A stretch of DNA of 64,000 nucleotides from Globodera rostochiensis (taxonomy: Eukaryota; Nematoda; Chromadorea; Rhabditida; Heteroderidae): contig JAEVLN010000018.1 in assembly GCA_018350325.1 (NCBI GenBank), forward strand, positions 314,185 through 378,184, in the 5' to 3' direction. Below are positions 15,598 through 26,915 of this stretch, one piece after another. The position numbers were made by a program, and so were the translations under genes. The stretch's first letter is position 1; the number at the start of each line of letters is the position of its first letter. The notes beneath the pieces are model-generated. The model was not told where the DNA came from and did no database searches. It saw nothing but the letters and a program-made list of their open reading frames with translations.

Positions 15598-16741
15598 ATT
15601 TTTGTTGGCACAACATATGATGGATGTATTGGGAGCTTTATAGTTCTGTGTTTTTTTTTTGTTGTTGTTTTTTGAGAGTGACCTTTTTATGTTGTGTTGT
15701 TTGGGAAAGGAAAATGTGTGACAGTGTTGGAAGAAAATGTCATTTTCTTCAGTTACAAAAGTCGCAATTTCACTATGTTTATTATTAAATTTCATTTTAG
15801 AAAATTCTGATCAACAGGCAAAAACATGAATTGTTGTTGTTATTGTTGTTGTTGATTCCCTCTCTTTTTTTTTGGATGGAATTCACCAGCAGATTGTTCA
15901 AAATTGAACTTTGATTCTTCTGTAAAATTATTCCATTTGGGAATGATGACAAAACATCAAATTCCTTCACTTTCCCGCATTTTGGTTTTCTCCCAACGAC
16001 GGACGCCGTTTTCCTCCGTCCCCTCCCCCGTCGACCCCCCCCCAACCTCCACCGACAACACTCATCCTCAATCTCCTCACCATCAATGAGCCCCCATCAA
16101 CATCATCCATTTCTTCGCATCATCCTGCCGCCACCGCCTCCGCCGTTGGGATGGCGCGAAGACCAGCGCGGAAGGAGGTGAGTGAGCGCGAGCACACAGG
16201 CAAAAAGGACCACCGTCGCTCGCCATCCCCACAGGGGCGGAGGAGGCGGGGCGGGGCGGGCCGGCCGCCGGTGTGTGTGTGCTGGGTACTGCGTGTTTAT
16301 CGTCGAGAGTGGATTGTGGGGAATTGGACCCCCAAGGGGATGGGATGCACGAGGTCTCGGCCGCCGGGGACGGGACGACAGACAGACGCGGGTCGTTTCT
16401 CTCCTTCCCCCTTTCACCTCCTTGCCTCGTCTCAACAAAATTTGAAGACCTAGATAGATGATGTTAACATAGAGAACGGCATTTTGAAAACCCCCAAGGA
16501 ACACAATTTTTTGGGACAAAAATTCCTAAATTTCCCGATCCCGCGGTTTTAAAAAATTTGGGATTTGGCATTAGGAACTTCCTTAAATCACCCCGGCAGG
16601 CTTATCATGGATGGCAAAAAATAGCCTTCAAGCGACCAACTTTGGCACATTCGAAAGCTCCAATCGTTTAGTGACAGTTTCTCGGCCTCGAACTTCGAGA
16701 CGCTTAACTCTGACGGCAGGGGCTCGACCCCTAGCTGATAC

Positions 16742-16856
16742 TAGTGATGTGCGAGAGTCTCGAGTCTCGGATTTTCTCTCAGTTTTTTGGAGTATCGTCT
16801 CGGTTCTCGGGGTCGTTTCTCGAGCCTCGTTAAATTTTAGTTCTCGAGCATCACTA
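16742..16856. mobile_element. TAGTGATG...CATCACTA palindromic element (TCTCGAG word)
   Basis: The ends TAGTGATGTGCGAGAG and TCTCGAGCATCACTA are inverted copies. The interior is TCTCGAGTCTCGG-type words. The flanks GCTGATAC and GCGGTGCT are poor as a target duplication. It is related to the copy at 3,036-3,183. Confidence 0.75.
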
Positions 16857-18967
16857 GCGGTGCTACAGACATTCCTTGGGGGCGTAATGGCGGGGTCCAA
16901 ATGAGACTGCTCCCCCCCCCCCCCTTCATCCCCCCCCCTCCACCCCCCTTCCCTTCCGTTTCGAAAGATAACATTTTCTTTCACCAGAAAACACAGCCCC
17001 ATTTCTTCTCCCACTTTTTTTTCAAATGTCGTTTCACATTCTCTTTGCCATGTCAATAGGCTCGCCCCTGCCCCTTTTTTCTTTCTGTTTTCGGTGCTCC
17101 ACATTTTCTTCCTTTTTACAACATTTTTAACTCCTTTTTACATATCATCCATTCCCTCCCTCCACTCTTTCCCGTGTTTACACGGGATGCTGATGGGGGG
17201 GGGGGGGGCACGGAATTAGGTACATCGTAAGGCAATTTGTTGGGCAAACAGTTGGGCGAAAGAGTGAAACAATTTTAAATTTGTTTATCGAACTTTCATC
17301 CTCGATTATTGAGACCGCATTCTCATACATACATATGTATAACACTTTTTAAAAAGGGCTCAAATTTGAAAGAATCCAATCAATGTTCTAACCTTGTCTT
17401 TGGGTGATTGATCACCCTGATCAGTACCAATCTATTTATGTGTGTGAGGGGGAGCGGTGGATCAGAATCAGAGGTCAAAAATCATTCAGATACCAAAATT
17501 ACTTTTCTCCCCATTTTTTGCCCTCCGGGTGCATTCATTAAGCTAAAAATTGCTCTATTTCGCTTTTTTCTTTCAATTTTAATCGTTTCTTCAATTTATC
17601 CTTTCAAAGCATCCTTAAAATCTAAGCTTTTGATTGAAGAAATATGCGGAACTCACTCAAAAGCACAATGACAATAATTTTCCGATCAGAGCAATTCAAT
17701 ATCCCCCACCGATCAAAAGCTCTCCGACACATCCTCAAATTTCCCCGCCTTTTTCCGCGAGATGAGTGCGTGTTTTCCTCAATTCTTCCCCCCCCCCCTC
17801 AAATGTTGTTTTCACGATGCATCATTTGCTGCTCCCTGCGCACAATGCTCACCACTTCCAATCCTGTTGATCAGTTCGTCGTTTTGATCAAGAGTCACAA
17901 AAGAGATTTTCGGGTTTCAATTTCCCGCTTTTTCAAGCCATTATGGCCAAACGTTATTTTATTGTTAAATTTTGGAAAAATTTCATTTTTTGTTAAATTT
18001 ATCTGAATTGTCCAGTCAGTCTTTTGTGACCGCGCGCTACCCATCGAATCTTTTCGGCTTTTTGGGGTATTCTTATTTTTTAATTCTTTCAAATGTGGCA
18101 CCAAGTTCTTCCCGGGGTTCCGGTTAGCCGGACTTCGCTTGAAGAACGCGTTACACATAAAACCCGCTGAGCTGAGTCTGGGATTTTCCGGGAATCGAAT
18201 TTGGACCGGGATGAGGAAAACTTCGATTTCACTTTTGGGTTTTCAAACTTTCGGTCCATGGTATTGTTTGTTACAATCCGGGAATTCTGCCATATAAAAG
18301 TAACCAAATGCATTCGCGTCCGTCTGTGTGCTGCTGTTGATGGGGGGGGGGGGGATTACAGCTTTTGCTGTCCAACGTTTTCAACACCATAACTTTTCAC
18401 AATTTTCCTTCTCCCCCCGCCATTTGTCCGCTGTTTTCTGTGCGATTCATTCCATTCATTTTCTGATATTGAACAAAAAAGGGTGCTTGGAAAGGGGGGG
18501 GGGTGAATGAAAAGGGAGCTTTTTTCCCCCTTGGGGGGATTGGTGGGATGGAAATTCTTTTACCCCCCGGGGGGGGGGGCGTGGGATTTTTCCCCATCAT
18601 TGAGATTTCTGTGATGATGATGATCACACACCGCTCCCTCTTAAAAAATCATCATTCTTTTGTTGATCAAAAAGCCTTCTCACCAACCAACCACAACCAT
18701 TTGTCATCCATCCATCAGTCAGCTCAGTCGAGCGTGAACAGAACGAACACACGGCGGCAGCCCTTTTGTGTGAACAATCAAATCTCACATTTTGTGTAAT
18801 CAATCGCCAACCTTAAAAGGGCATTAAATTGAATAATGGCAATGTCTTGATTAAATGATCGAGCTCAAAGGCTGGTCTGAGGAGGACCGAAGGCCAGGAT
18901 GACAATCCACCACCCCCCCCCCCCCCCCCGACAATCCACCACCCCCCCCCCCACCCCCAGTAATTAT

Positions 18968-19037
18968 TAGAGCTGTTCGAGAGTCTCGGTGTTCTCGGTC
19001 TCGAGTCTCGGTAAATTTCAAGTCTCGAACAGCTCTA
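18968..19037. mobile_element. TAGAGCTGTTCGAGA palindromic element, 70 bp
   Basis: It begins TAGAGCTGTTCGAGAG and ends TCTCGAACAGCTCTA, so the ends are perfect inverted copies of about 15 bp. The flanks GTAATTAT and CTAATTAT match at 7 of 8. The interior is GTCTCGG words. Confidence 0.8.
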
Positions 19038-19207
19038 CTAATTATGATTGTGACCCGGACGAAGACGAGATTTTGCTGGGAGTTTTTGAAATCTCGATTT
19101 TTTAACTAATCCGTTGATGATGAAAACAGGTGGATCAGGGCCATTCTATTTCATGCTTTTAATCAATTTACTGCCAAATATGCCAGAGTTTCATCCGTCA
19201 TTTATAT

Positions 19208-19302
19208 TAGGGTTCAGCCCCGACCCCTTGGGGGCGGAAAAAGTCGGGGTTTTCGTCCCCGACCAAAAAAAAGTCGGGCTTTGGGGATGGGGCTGAACCC
19301 TA
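19208..19302. mobile_element. TAGGGTTCAGCCCC palindromic element
   Basis: The ends are TAGGGTTCAGCCCCGACCCC and GGGGATGGGGCTGAACCCTA, flanked by ATTTATAT and TTTTATAT (7 of 8). The interior is GTCGGGG/CCCCGAC words in both orientations. It sits about 50 bp upstream of the small Crumbs start. Confidence 0.85.
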
Positions 19303-19356
19303 TTTTATATGAATTCATATAAAATTAATGAATACCTAATTTTTCGAGGACCATAA

Positions 19357-20100
19357 ATGACGACCCAAATCAGTACCAAGGAAGCATTGTCGCCTAACTC
19401 GACGACAACAACAACAGTAGCAACAACAATAATGCCCAGCATTGTGCCACACGACGGAGGCATTTCCGGCTTTGCAATCTTCCTGATCGTCTTCGCAATT
19501 GTGGTACTGAAATTGGGGTGCGCTTCGTTTTGCCCCCCCCGCCCTGTTTAAAAAATCATAACTCTGTTTTTAGTCAACCGAGTTCTAAAATCTTTGTACT
19601 ATTCGAAAGATTTAAGTCTTTCGAATATTTGTGCAAGTATAAGCTAATCGATCAAATAGCTTGTAAAAATATTACAGATTACTGATCACAAAAAAGTCGA
19701 AATTTTCAAACATTTTATTTTCTGACAGTCTCAAAAGTTAATGAAGCATTTAGTCCGCTTAATCATTAATTCTACAACACTTCAGCTTTTGAATGTTATT
19801 AAATTAACAAAATTTGGTTGTCAAAGAAAGGAGGCACAGGCGTATGCATTTCTTGGCCAACGGTTGTGAATTGTCCATTTTATAGCCCTGGTCATTTGGC
19901 ATTCCCAAATTTTAATTGCCTAATTAATTAATTGTTCGCAGATTGGTTGCGCCGTCACCAGCGTCGCGATTTTCTTTGTGCAAAAGCGGGCGCGCGATCG
20001 GCGCAAAATCCATGGCGAATACCGTCCACAGCAGGAGGAACAGAAACATGCAAAGGACTTGCCGTACATTACGCCGCCCAACATTGAGGGGCTGATCTGA
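19357..20100 (+). CDS. crb-3: Small Crumbs (CRB3-type) polarity protein
   Basis: Exons 19357-19503 and 19942-20100, phase 0, 101 residues. Crumbs proteins set apical membrane identity by binding FERM proteins and the PALS1/Stardust PDZ domain (family knowledge). The short outer part is Thr-rich with an N-glycosylation site (NSTT). The membrane segment is GFAIFLIVFAIVIGCAV, with the splice junction inside it. The cytoplasmic tail reads KRARDRRKIHGEYRP, where GEYRP matches the FERM-binding GTYxP juxtamembrane motif, and it ends EGLI, matching the ERLI PDZ ligand except that Arg is Gly. No cleavable signal peptide is visible, so either the protein inserts without one or a first exon is missing. 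The intron contains a dispersed repeat. Confidence 0.78.
19512..19735. repeat. Dispersed repeat, copy B
   Basis: Same ~215-bp sequence as 4,663-4,880 (GGGTGCGCTTCGTT, C-run, AAAAAATCATAACTCTGTTT, GCTAATCGATCAA), with substitutions. It occupies the small Crumbs intron. Confidence 0.8.
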
Positions 20101-21244
20101 TCGGCGACATTGCTTAATGAGTGAGTGATCAGGGCCTCACCCTTCCTGATCACCACTCACTTCAACACCATCAGTGTTTTCATGTTTGCGGGTCGTGGCA
20201 TGATTTGAACTAATTAAGACTGATCAAGATCTGTTGTCCAGATCTTGGTCTCTGGTTCATAATGCATTCTGATCAGCCCGTTTCGTTGTGATCTGCTGGT
20301 TGAACACATGGAAACACTGATCAATTCATAAATTAAATGCTAAACATTCGATGATTACGGTGTTTAAGCGGTTATACTCTCTCGCTCTCTCCCAATTTTT
20401 GTATTTTTTTCTGTCTAAAATCCGCTTAAACTCCGTAGGTACTGCTTGAACTTGTGATTCTCGATTCATTTTGTTAAAAAATGACGGGTGAGCTGCTTAT
20501 GTAGATGTAGAAAGTGTAATGTTTGCGTTATGAAATGTCTCAAAAACTTTCTTGAAAATTTTTAGGGTAATTTTGACGCCAACATTAAAAATAATTCATT
20601 CGATCTTTCCCATCACAACTCCACACATTTGATCCATTCTTTTGCTTCTTTTGCGCCGCAAGATAATCATCAGCTTAATTTTATTAATTTTAGATGCATT
20701 TATTCACTCCTTTTTAATAATTCAATTTGTTTAATAATAATAACAAGTTCTGCCAATAAATGTACATTATTTATAAAAACAATAAAAAATAAGCCTAACA
20801 CCTTAGTCCTAAGCTTAAATTGGGCGTTAGATTTATCGATTTTGTTGGACCTTACAAATTAGGATTCCGTGGTCTTTAGTCTTTTTTGTAGCTTTAATTT
20901 TATCGCTTTAATTGACTTTTCCCCTTACTAATTAGAGGTTTTGTGGCATTTCTTCTTTTTTGTAGTATTGATTTTATCGATAATTGACTTCTTTTCTTTT
21001 TTGCCTTTGGTCCTTAGTGGCAAAGGCTTTAGCTTTTTTCTCTTTTAGTATTGATTTTGTTTGCTTTTGGGGTTTTGGCATTTTCGTATTTTTGTAGATT
21101 ATTGATTTTTTGCCCTTGAGCGCTGGCATATTTCTAGCCCAATTTTAGTAATTTTTTATATTGCTTTTTTGGAGACTGAAAAAAAAAATTCACCTAATTA
21201 TTAAAGGATAAATTTTTTATTCAATATGAGTCACACATAAACAA
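20101..21244. other. Convergent 3' spacer, AT-rich
   Basis: The 3' ends of the small Crumbs gene (plus) and mterf-3 (minus) face each other here. A short inverted pair (TACGGTGTTTAAGCGG at 20,357 and CCGCTTAAACTCCGTA at 20,422) marks a probable small palindromic element. At 20,870-21,130 a decayed repeat of TTTTTGTAGTATTGATTTTA words is visible. No gene was seen. Confidence 0.5.
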
Positions 21245-24200
21245 CTAAATAAGTTTGATGAAGTGATTATAATCAGCAATTGGTGTTCTGGCAATTTGTT
21301 CCGAAAACACTCGGTCATTTGGGCAGCAGAACTGCTCCAGTGTAATGTGGTCGGGCGTGTTCGGCACGTAGTTGGCCTTGCGCAGTCGGTAAAGGAACTC
21401 GTGCCTACGGCGAAGTGCCCACAGCGGGCATCGCAGGGCCATTGGGTACGCAACTGTTACAAAATTAAATAAAAAAAGCATAACCAGCTTTTTGGTGGGT
21501 TGCCGGATTCTCTACACACTGAATTCCCACCAATTTGGTTGTTTGGAATGCGCATCACATAGGCCAAGTAGTTGTAGGAGGTCAGCAATCGGCTCTTCTC
21601 CGACAAAAAAACGCGCGGATCCTTGAGCAGAATTAGTTTCAAATCCCGCTGGGAAAAGCCACACCACTGGCTCAGTGCAATAACAAAACCCTGAAGAAAA
21701 AAAAGTGTGCCATGTGTCAAGATGTTTTTGAATCCGGTCAGGAGAATCTGATCGATCAGGAAAGCGGCACTATTCAAACACACCTGAATTGGGCCGACCC
21801 CGAATTGAATTAGTCTGGGCTCCTTGACTATCAAATGCCGAAGCTCATCGGCGCGAAGGTGAAATTGGCGCTGCAACCAGCCCAACCTGAATAATTTTTA
21901 AAAATCTGACACAATAACCAGATTCTTGATTAAACTGATCAGATCATTTTGAAACTTGCTGTGCCATGTGCCCCGCCCGCACACATTAACTACCTGCCAT
22001 CGATGTTCTCCGGTGCATGGTTGAGCCAGTAGCGATACTCCGTGACTATTTTGGCAATTTGTGCCCGGGTGAACCGTCTGAACCTGAGATAGTCGATCCG
22101 AGCCTGTTCAAATGTACACCAATATATTTCTATCAAAATTTCATGATTCAAAAAGAATTTTGTTGATTGTACCGATCAGAACTCATTTCATCAATCATAA
22201 CCAATTGTGGAGTGAAAAAGAATTCCTGCAAACTCATGGATTTTTATTAACTTTAAGTGCAAAAAAATCGAGTGAAATGACCCCCCCCCCCCCTGTCCAA
22301 CCTTCAAATCGTCAAACGACTGCAGAAGAAAGTACGGATTCCTGGACAAATAGGAGCCGACATCGGCCTCGTGGACGCCGACACGTTTAACCAGCCAAAA
22401 GATTTTCGATTTCACATCCTTCACCGGGTCCAATCTGAGCAATGCGCGACCGATTTTGGGCGCCTGACAAACCTAGAACAGAAAAAAACTGATCAGAAAA
22501 GGTGTGATCAGAATTAACATAAATGCTTTCAACTGATTTTGTTTATACAATTTTCCGTCTTACATCAAATAGGTCGACGCCCAGTTCCAACAACATTTGA
22601 ATGGTGGGCGAATAATTGGCATAGGGAGTCGGCTGCCCTGCAATCATTTTTTGTAAAAAAATTTGAAATTTGGTCAAAATTTAAAAAAATGAACACAATG
22701 AGTTTCAATACTTTTTAAATCAAAATTTTGAAAAGTGATTGTAAAACATAAAAAAGGGGGAGTGAGCATGACAAAATATTATGTCGGACCCACTCGAATG
22801 CGTCGGCGGCAGTGTTGTCGGGTCAAAGGGATGTGGATTCTTTCTGCAAATTAGTGGGAAAAAATATCAAAAGTTTTAAGTTATTAAAATAGATAAAAGC
22901 GCTAAGAGATGGTCCCCCATTCCTCCCCCCTCCCCACCATATGTTATATATGATAACAATTATTGATCAAACAGTTATATAAAAAAGCTTTGTAATTCCT
23001 AGCAACTTTATCCTAGCAACTTTATGCCAAATAAATTCAAAATTAAGCATTTTTTGTTTTATTCTCCATTCATTTTCCAAAAAAAACCACAAAATTTACA
23101 TAAAGTCCAATTAAAAACTTACCTCGAAGGTGGCTGATCAAGATCACTTTTGTCCAGTTCGCCCTCCGTGTACAGAATCTGACGATATCGGTTGATCGGC
23201 CGAGACGCTGTCTCATCGCCTGTCACCATCTCAGAAATGTCGGGCTAAAACATAAATAAATAATATAAAATTTAAAAAAAAAAATTCTTCAGTGCTTGTT
23301 GTGAGGACTTAAGATGGGCTTATTTTACCAAAACAATTTTGTTAATTTGTCGAAAATTTTCCACCCCAACAACACCGAAAATCCCGAGAAAATTTTTTTT
23401 TCATGATTACGGGGTAAAGACTGAATTTTGAGAATCAGATGTCGCTTAGAGGAAATCGCCCAAAAAATCACCATTTTTGGTAACTATAAAATGTTTAGGC
23501 TCTATTGCAGTTTACACGACCTTAAAATGTTTACACGACCATAAAAAAAATAACACGACCATAAAAAAAAAATACATGACCATAAATATAAATTGTGATT
23601 TACTGCTATATTATTTTTTTGATGGGTTTTTGGAACAAATTAGGATATTGATAGCGCTGCATTCTTAAAAGTAGGGTGTAGGTTTGGAGTGTGTTCCTGT
23701 GACAGTGTCCGTTATCGTTAGGCTTAGGCCTAAGCCACCCTGGCTTAGGCTTAGGCCTAAGCCACCCTGGCTTGGGGTCTGTTAGGCTTAGGCCTAAGCT
23801 TAATAAACCCCAAGCCAGGGTGGCTTAGGCCTAAGCCTAACGATCCCTCTTGCTTGGGGAATTAGAAGTTTAAATAGATTCTGCAATTTCAACACGAGTG
23901 GGTTAATCATGTTATCATAGCAAAACAAAAAATTTTCAAGCTATATTAGAAGAAATCCGCTTACAATACGATTTTTAATTGTAATTTATTTATGGTCGTG
24001 TATTTGTTTTTATGGTCGTATAAACTGTTTATGGTCGTGTAAACTGGTTTTAAGGTGTGTAAACATTTTAAGGTCGTGTAATTTGTTTATGGTCGTGTAA
24101 ACTGCAATAGAGCCAAATGTTTCTCGCGTTCTGTTCACTCACTTCATTCATCGGGTCTTTGACCATGTCGACGCCGAGCAGTTCACCCTCCTCGTCCAAC

Positions 24201-24490
24201 TGCGCAGCGTGACGTGCGAACACTTCGTCCATTTGCCGCTCGAGCATGTCAAAACGGGCCCAGTCCTCTCTGACCAACAGGTCGTCGTCGTCCGACAGCC
24301 GCCGTTCCGCTACATCGACATTATTGGCGGCTGCAGCACTGGCACTGCTGTGCCGTCCCTCCACATCGACAACGGCATTGGTATTATTATTATTGGTGTG
24401 TTGCCGTTGCGCAATCGTTGGCGTCGGCGGGTGGTGGGCTAAGCAGTCTTTGTCGAACATTCGTTGCTGTTGACGTGTGACAGAAGTACA
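21245..24490 (-). CDS. mterf-3: mTERF3 mitochondrial transcription/ribosome factor, 9 exons seen
   Basis: mTERF3 is a mitochondrial helical-repeat protein that modulates mtDNA transcription and mitoribosome assembly (family knowledge). Exons 5' to 3': 24143-24490, 23123-23244, 22794-22843, 22564-22637, 22302-22472, 21994-22103, 21784-21886, 21531-21690, 21245-21453; phases close. Hallmarks are TIQMLLELGVDLFD, RALLRLDPVKDVKSKIFWL, RLGWLQRQFHLRADELRHLI, and a C-terminus RHEFLYRLRKANYVPNTP, matching the conserved mTERF3 tail. From the Met at 24460 the protein is 438 residues, but that start lacks a targeting sequence, and the exon is open to an acceptor at 24491, so an upstream leader exon is expected and was not found. 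The N-terminal exon is Asn/Ala/Asp-rich. The first intron contains a 618-bp MITE. Confidence 0.9.
23497..24114. mobile_element. MITE with inverted ACACGACCATAAA arrays, nested palindrome
   Basis: It begins GGCTCTATTGCAGTTTACACG and ends with the inverse TACACGACC... mirrored as GTAAACTGCAATAGAGCC. Each end carries several spaced copies of ACACGACCATAAA, in opposite orientation at the two ends. AAATGTTT flanks both sides. At about 23,706-23,850 a second palindrome built of GCTTAGGCCTAAGC words is nested inside. It lies in the mterf-3 intron and has no transposase frame. Confidence 0.85.
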
Positions 24491-24756
24491 CTAAAACCAA
24501 AAATAAACATTGCATAAATTGAAAAAAAAAATAGTCAGTTTTGTGCAAGGCATTAGTTTAGCCACATGATAAAACCCCGATAACCATCAAGACAAAATTG
24601 TACATAAATTAAAATAGAATCTGTAACATTTTTGGTTTTTCCATAATTTAAAAACAGGTCTTGATCGCTTGCCCGTTTTTATGATTAACTAATCTAACAA
24701 ATACCAAAAAGTAACTGCATTCACAATCACACAAAATTATAATTTAAACAGTCACC

Positions 24757-24835
24757 GCGCGTTTCGTTGCCCAACACGTCCAATGCGCAGTAGTGCAAAA
24801 AGCTGAGCGGATGAGCACCGGGAACATTAATTCCT
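24757..24835 (-). pseudogene. Duplicated TOM22 core exon fragment
   Basis: On the minus strand this piece reads MFPVLIRSAFCTTAHWTCW, against MFPVPVRSAFGTTAQWTWW in the true tomm-22 exon at 25748-25876. No copy of the membrane-anchor exon follows. It sits downstream of tomm-22 and upstream of mterf-3 and is best read as a decayed exon duplicate. Confidence 0.75.
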
Positions 24836-25059
24836 GCAAATACCAGAGAGGACCCAATAATCGACCTTTTCCAATTACATACATAAACACAGGGTCAACC
24901 CTTAAACCATGTCTGACAGAACAATGATTAAACAAACAATCAAAGCGCTTTTCTATCGCCACCAATATAGGGAATGGACCAATGGGCCAAAAATGGATAA
25001 ACAACAAAAAAAAGTGTCAAATTTGGATCATCACTAAAAAAAATCACTCTCATTGATCA

Positions 25060-26446
25060 TCAGGGACGGCCAAGCAGCAACTGTTGCTGCTGCTTCATCT
25101 GTGTCTTCTCAATGTCTTGCAACTCTTTGTCCACAAAATACGGAAGCACCATGATAAAAGCAGAAGTCGAAAGAACCCAAGCCGCACTTCGTGCAAAAGA
25201 AAACTAAAAAATTGAAAACCAATTTTTGAAGAAAAACAAAAGCATCTAGCAGGGGCGTAGCCAGGAAAAATTTTCGGGTGGTTAGGGGTGCATTTTTTGA
25301 TTTTTAAAATCGATTCTTAGGGGTGTATATTATCCTTATTATTGCATTTTTGTTAAATGTTCAATTTTATGGGGTGCATTTTCAAAAATGCAAATTTTTT
25401 TGCGAATTTTTACGGAGGGGGTCGGCGGTGCCGATAGGCGCCGCCGAGAAAAAAAAAAATTGATTTTTGATGACAATTTGTTAAGAAAATTGGCCAAAAA
25501 ATTGTAAAAGTGAAAAACATAAGGGTCCCCCCTCTTGTTTTTTTTCTTCAAATTTCATTTCGGGGGGGGGGGGGGCGGGGAATTCCCCCCACCCCCCCCC
25601 CCCCTGGCTCGCCTCTGTCATCTAGCACCACCACCACCCCCCCCCCTAGCATAGTTACCGATTTTAGCAAAAATAATTTTTCTTCAAGTTGCATAAGGTA
25701 TTGGCATTAGCAAAAAAATTAAAATTTTAACCAACGCGAACACTCACCGAATGTTTCGTTGCCCACCATGTCCACTGTGCTGTGGTGCCAAACGCCGAGC
25801 GAACCGGCACCGGGAACATTTCTTTGAGGCCCTCCAAACGCTCCATCACCGTCTCCTTCAACTGATCATCCGGCACCTGTAAAGTAGCAAAAACTTTTAA
25901 GTGCTTACTACTTACTATATAGTAACCACGAATCTGACATCGGATTTGTCAAATCTTATCAAGTATACACACACAAACACTTGATTTTTGTGTAACACGT
26001 TTTTGACAACAATTACTTTGTGCTACAATTTATGATATGGCAATCTTCGCCATATACAACATCTCCCTTATGCGACTGTAAATTCGGTGATGAAATCAAT
26101 CACGATTCGATAAAATTCGATGTCAGATGGTCAGCACCCCTTAAAACATGTTCAAATTCACTAAATTCCAACAACTACAAAAAAATGGAACCCCTATCGC
26201 ACCCGTTCTTACCCAAGGGAAATGTCGTGATCATTTTACTAAATTCATGATTTACTACTCGCAATACCCGTGCAACTGCGAGCATTTCTGCATGTTTAGT
26301 TCAACTCGAACACAGAAAATGGCTAACCAAATGGAAGCCCCCTGTATTAAAAATAAATTAAACCAAACTCAAAACAGAACCTTATCCCAATCAATCAGGT
26401 CCTCCTCCGCCTGTTGCTGCGGTTGGGTAAACATTTCAATATTCAT
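25060..26446 (-). CDS. tomm-22: TOM22 mitochondrial import receptor subunit
   Basis: Exons 26381-26446, 25748-25876, 25060-25203, all phase 0, 112 residues, close to the family's usual size. TOM22 organises the outer-membrane TOM complex and presents preproteins (family knowledge). The acidic cytosolic part has AEEDLIDWDK and DDQLKETVMERLEGLKEMFP, then the conserved VRSAFG and TAQWTWWATKHSFSFARSAA. The single membrane helix is WVLSTSAFIMVLPYFV. The C-terminal Gln-rich tail (QMKQQQQLLLG) matches the intermembrane-space tail of animal TOM22. The second intron holds a hAT-like element. The gene is followed on the same strand by mterf-3. Confidence 0.93.
25250..25617. mobile_element. CAGGGGCGTAGCCAGG hAT-like element
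   Basis: The left end is CAGGGGCGTAGCCAGGAA, the right end CCCTGGCTCGCCTCTG. The flanks GCATCTAG and TCATCTAG match at 7 of 8. Inside is the module GTCGGCGGTGCCGATAGGCG, also found in the elements at 36,140-36,500 and 57,070-57,352. It is in the tomm-22 intron. Confidence 0.82.
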
Positions 26447-26915
26447 GTCAACCGGTTTCAAGTGGGTAAATTCTAAAATCAAATTATAAATTAAACAGTT
26501 CGTTTTTCCGTTTTTAGGGTTCTTAATTTTTTTTAAAAATAACCGATAATTGCAATAAACTGGATCGCCAATTTACGCGTACAAATTAAATAAAATGTGA
26601 AAAACAGTAACTCAAGTTGACTTCTTACTCAGTTTATGAAAACCTATAGTTGTCCCAGCAATATTAGAAAAAATATATACTATATAAGAAATAGGAAATT
26701 TAACACGCATATTATTAAAAAAATGGAAAAAAATATGATTTAAAAATGGAAAAATAAAATGATTGATTATATGGGTCAACAATATCATCAGACACACAAA
26801 GGAATGGCACTGATCCGTGCCACAATTGGTCGAACTTGATCATCCGTAACAGTATCTGATCGCCAACTCGCAAGCAGAGAACTTAAAAGGAATAGAAAAT
26901 TTAATATTTTTACTG
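26447..26915. other. AT-rich spacer
   Basis: No gene or repeat with clear structure was seen. It separates the tomm-22 start from the 3' end of the LAP1/LULL1-like gene on the same strand. Confidence 0.4.

Larger units (their letters stand above)
15598..19356. other. Repeat-rich intergenic region, no gene called
   Basis: The region contains many C or G homopolymer runs (for example 16,911-16,923, 17,196-17,208, 18,341-18,353, 18,910-18,930) and three palindromic elements listed separately. A GC-rich patch at 16,130-16,440 could be promoter-like, but no exon with good splice sites and a recognisable protein was found on either strand. Confidence 0.5.

Noticed and set aside
16149..16450. GC-rich frames starting MARRPARKE and similar
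   Set aside because: Several overlapping frames are open because of GC content; no splice sites or domain support.
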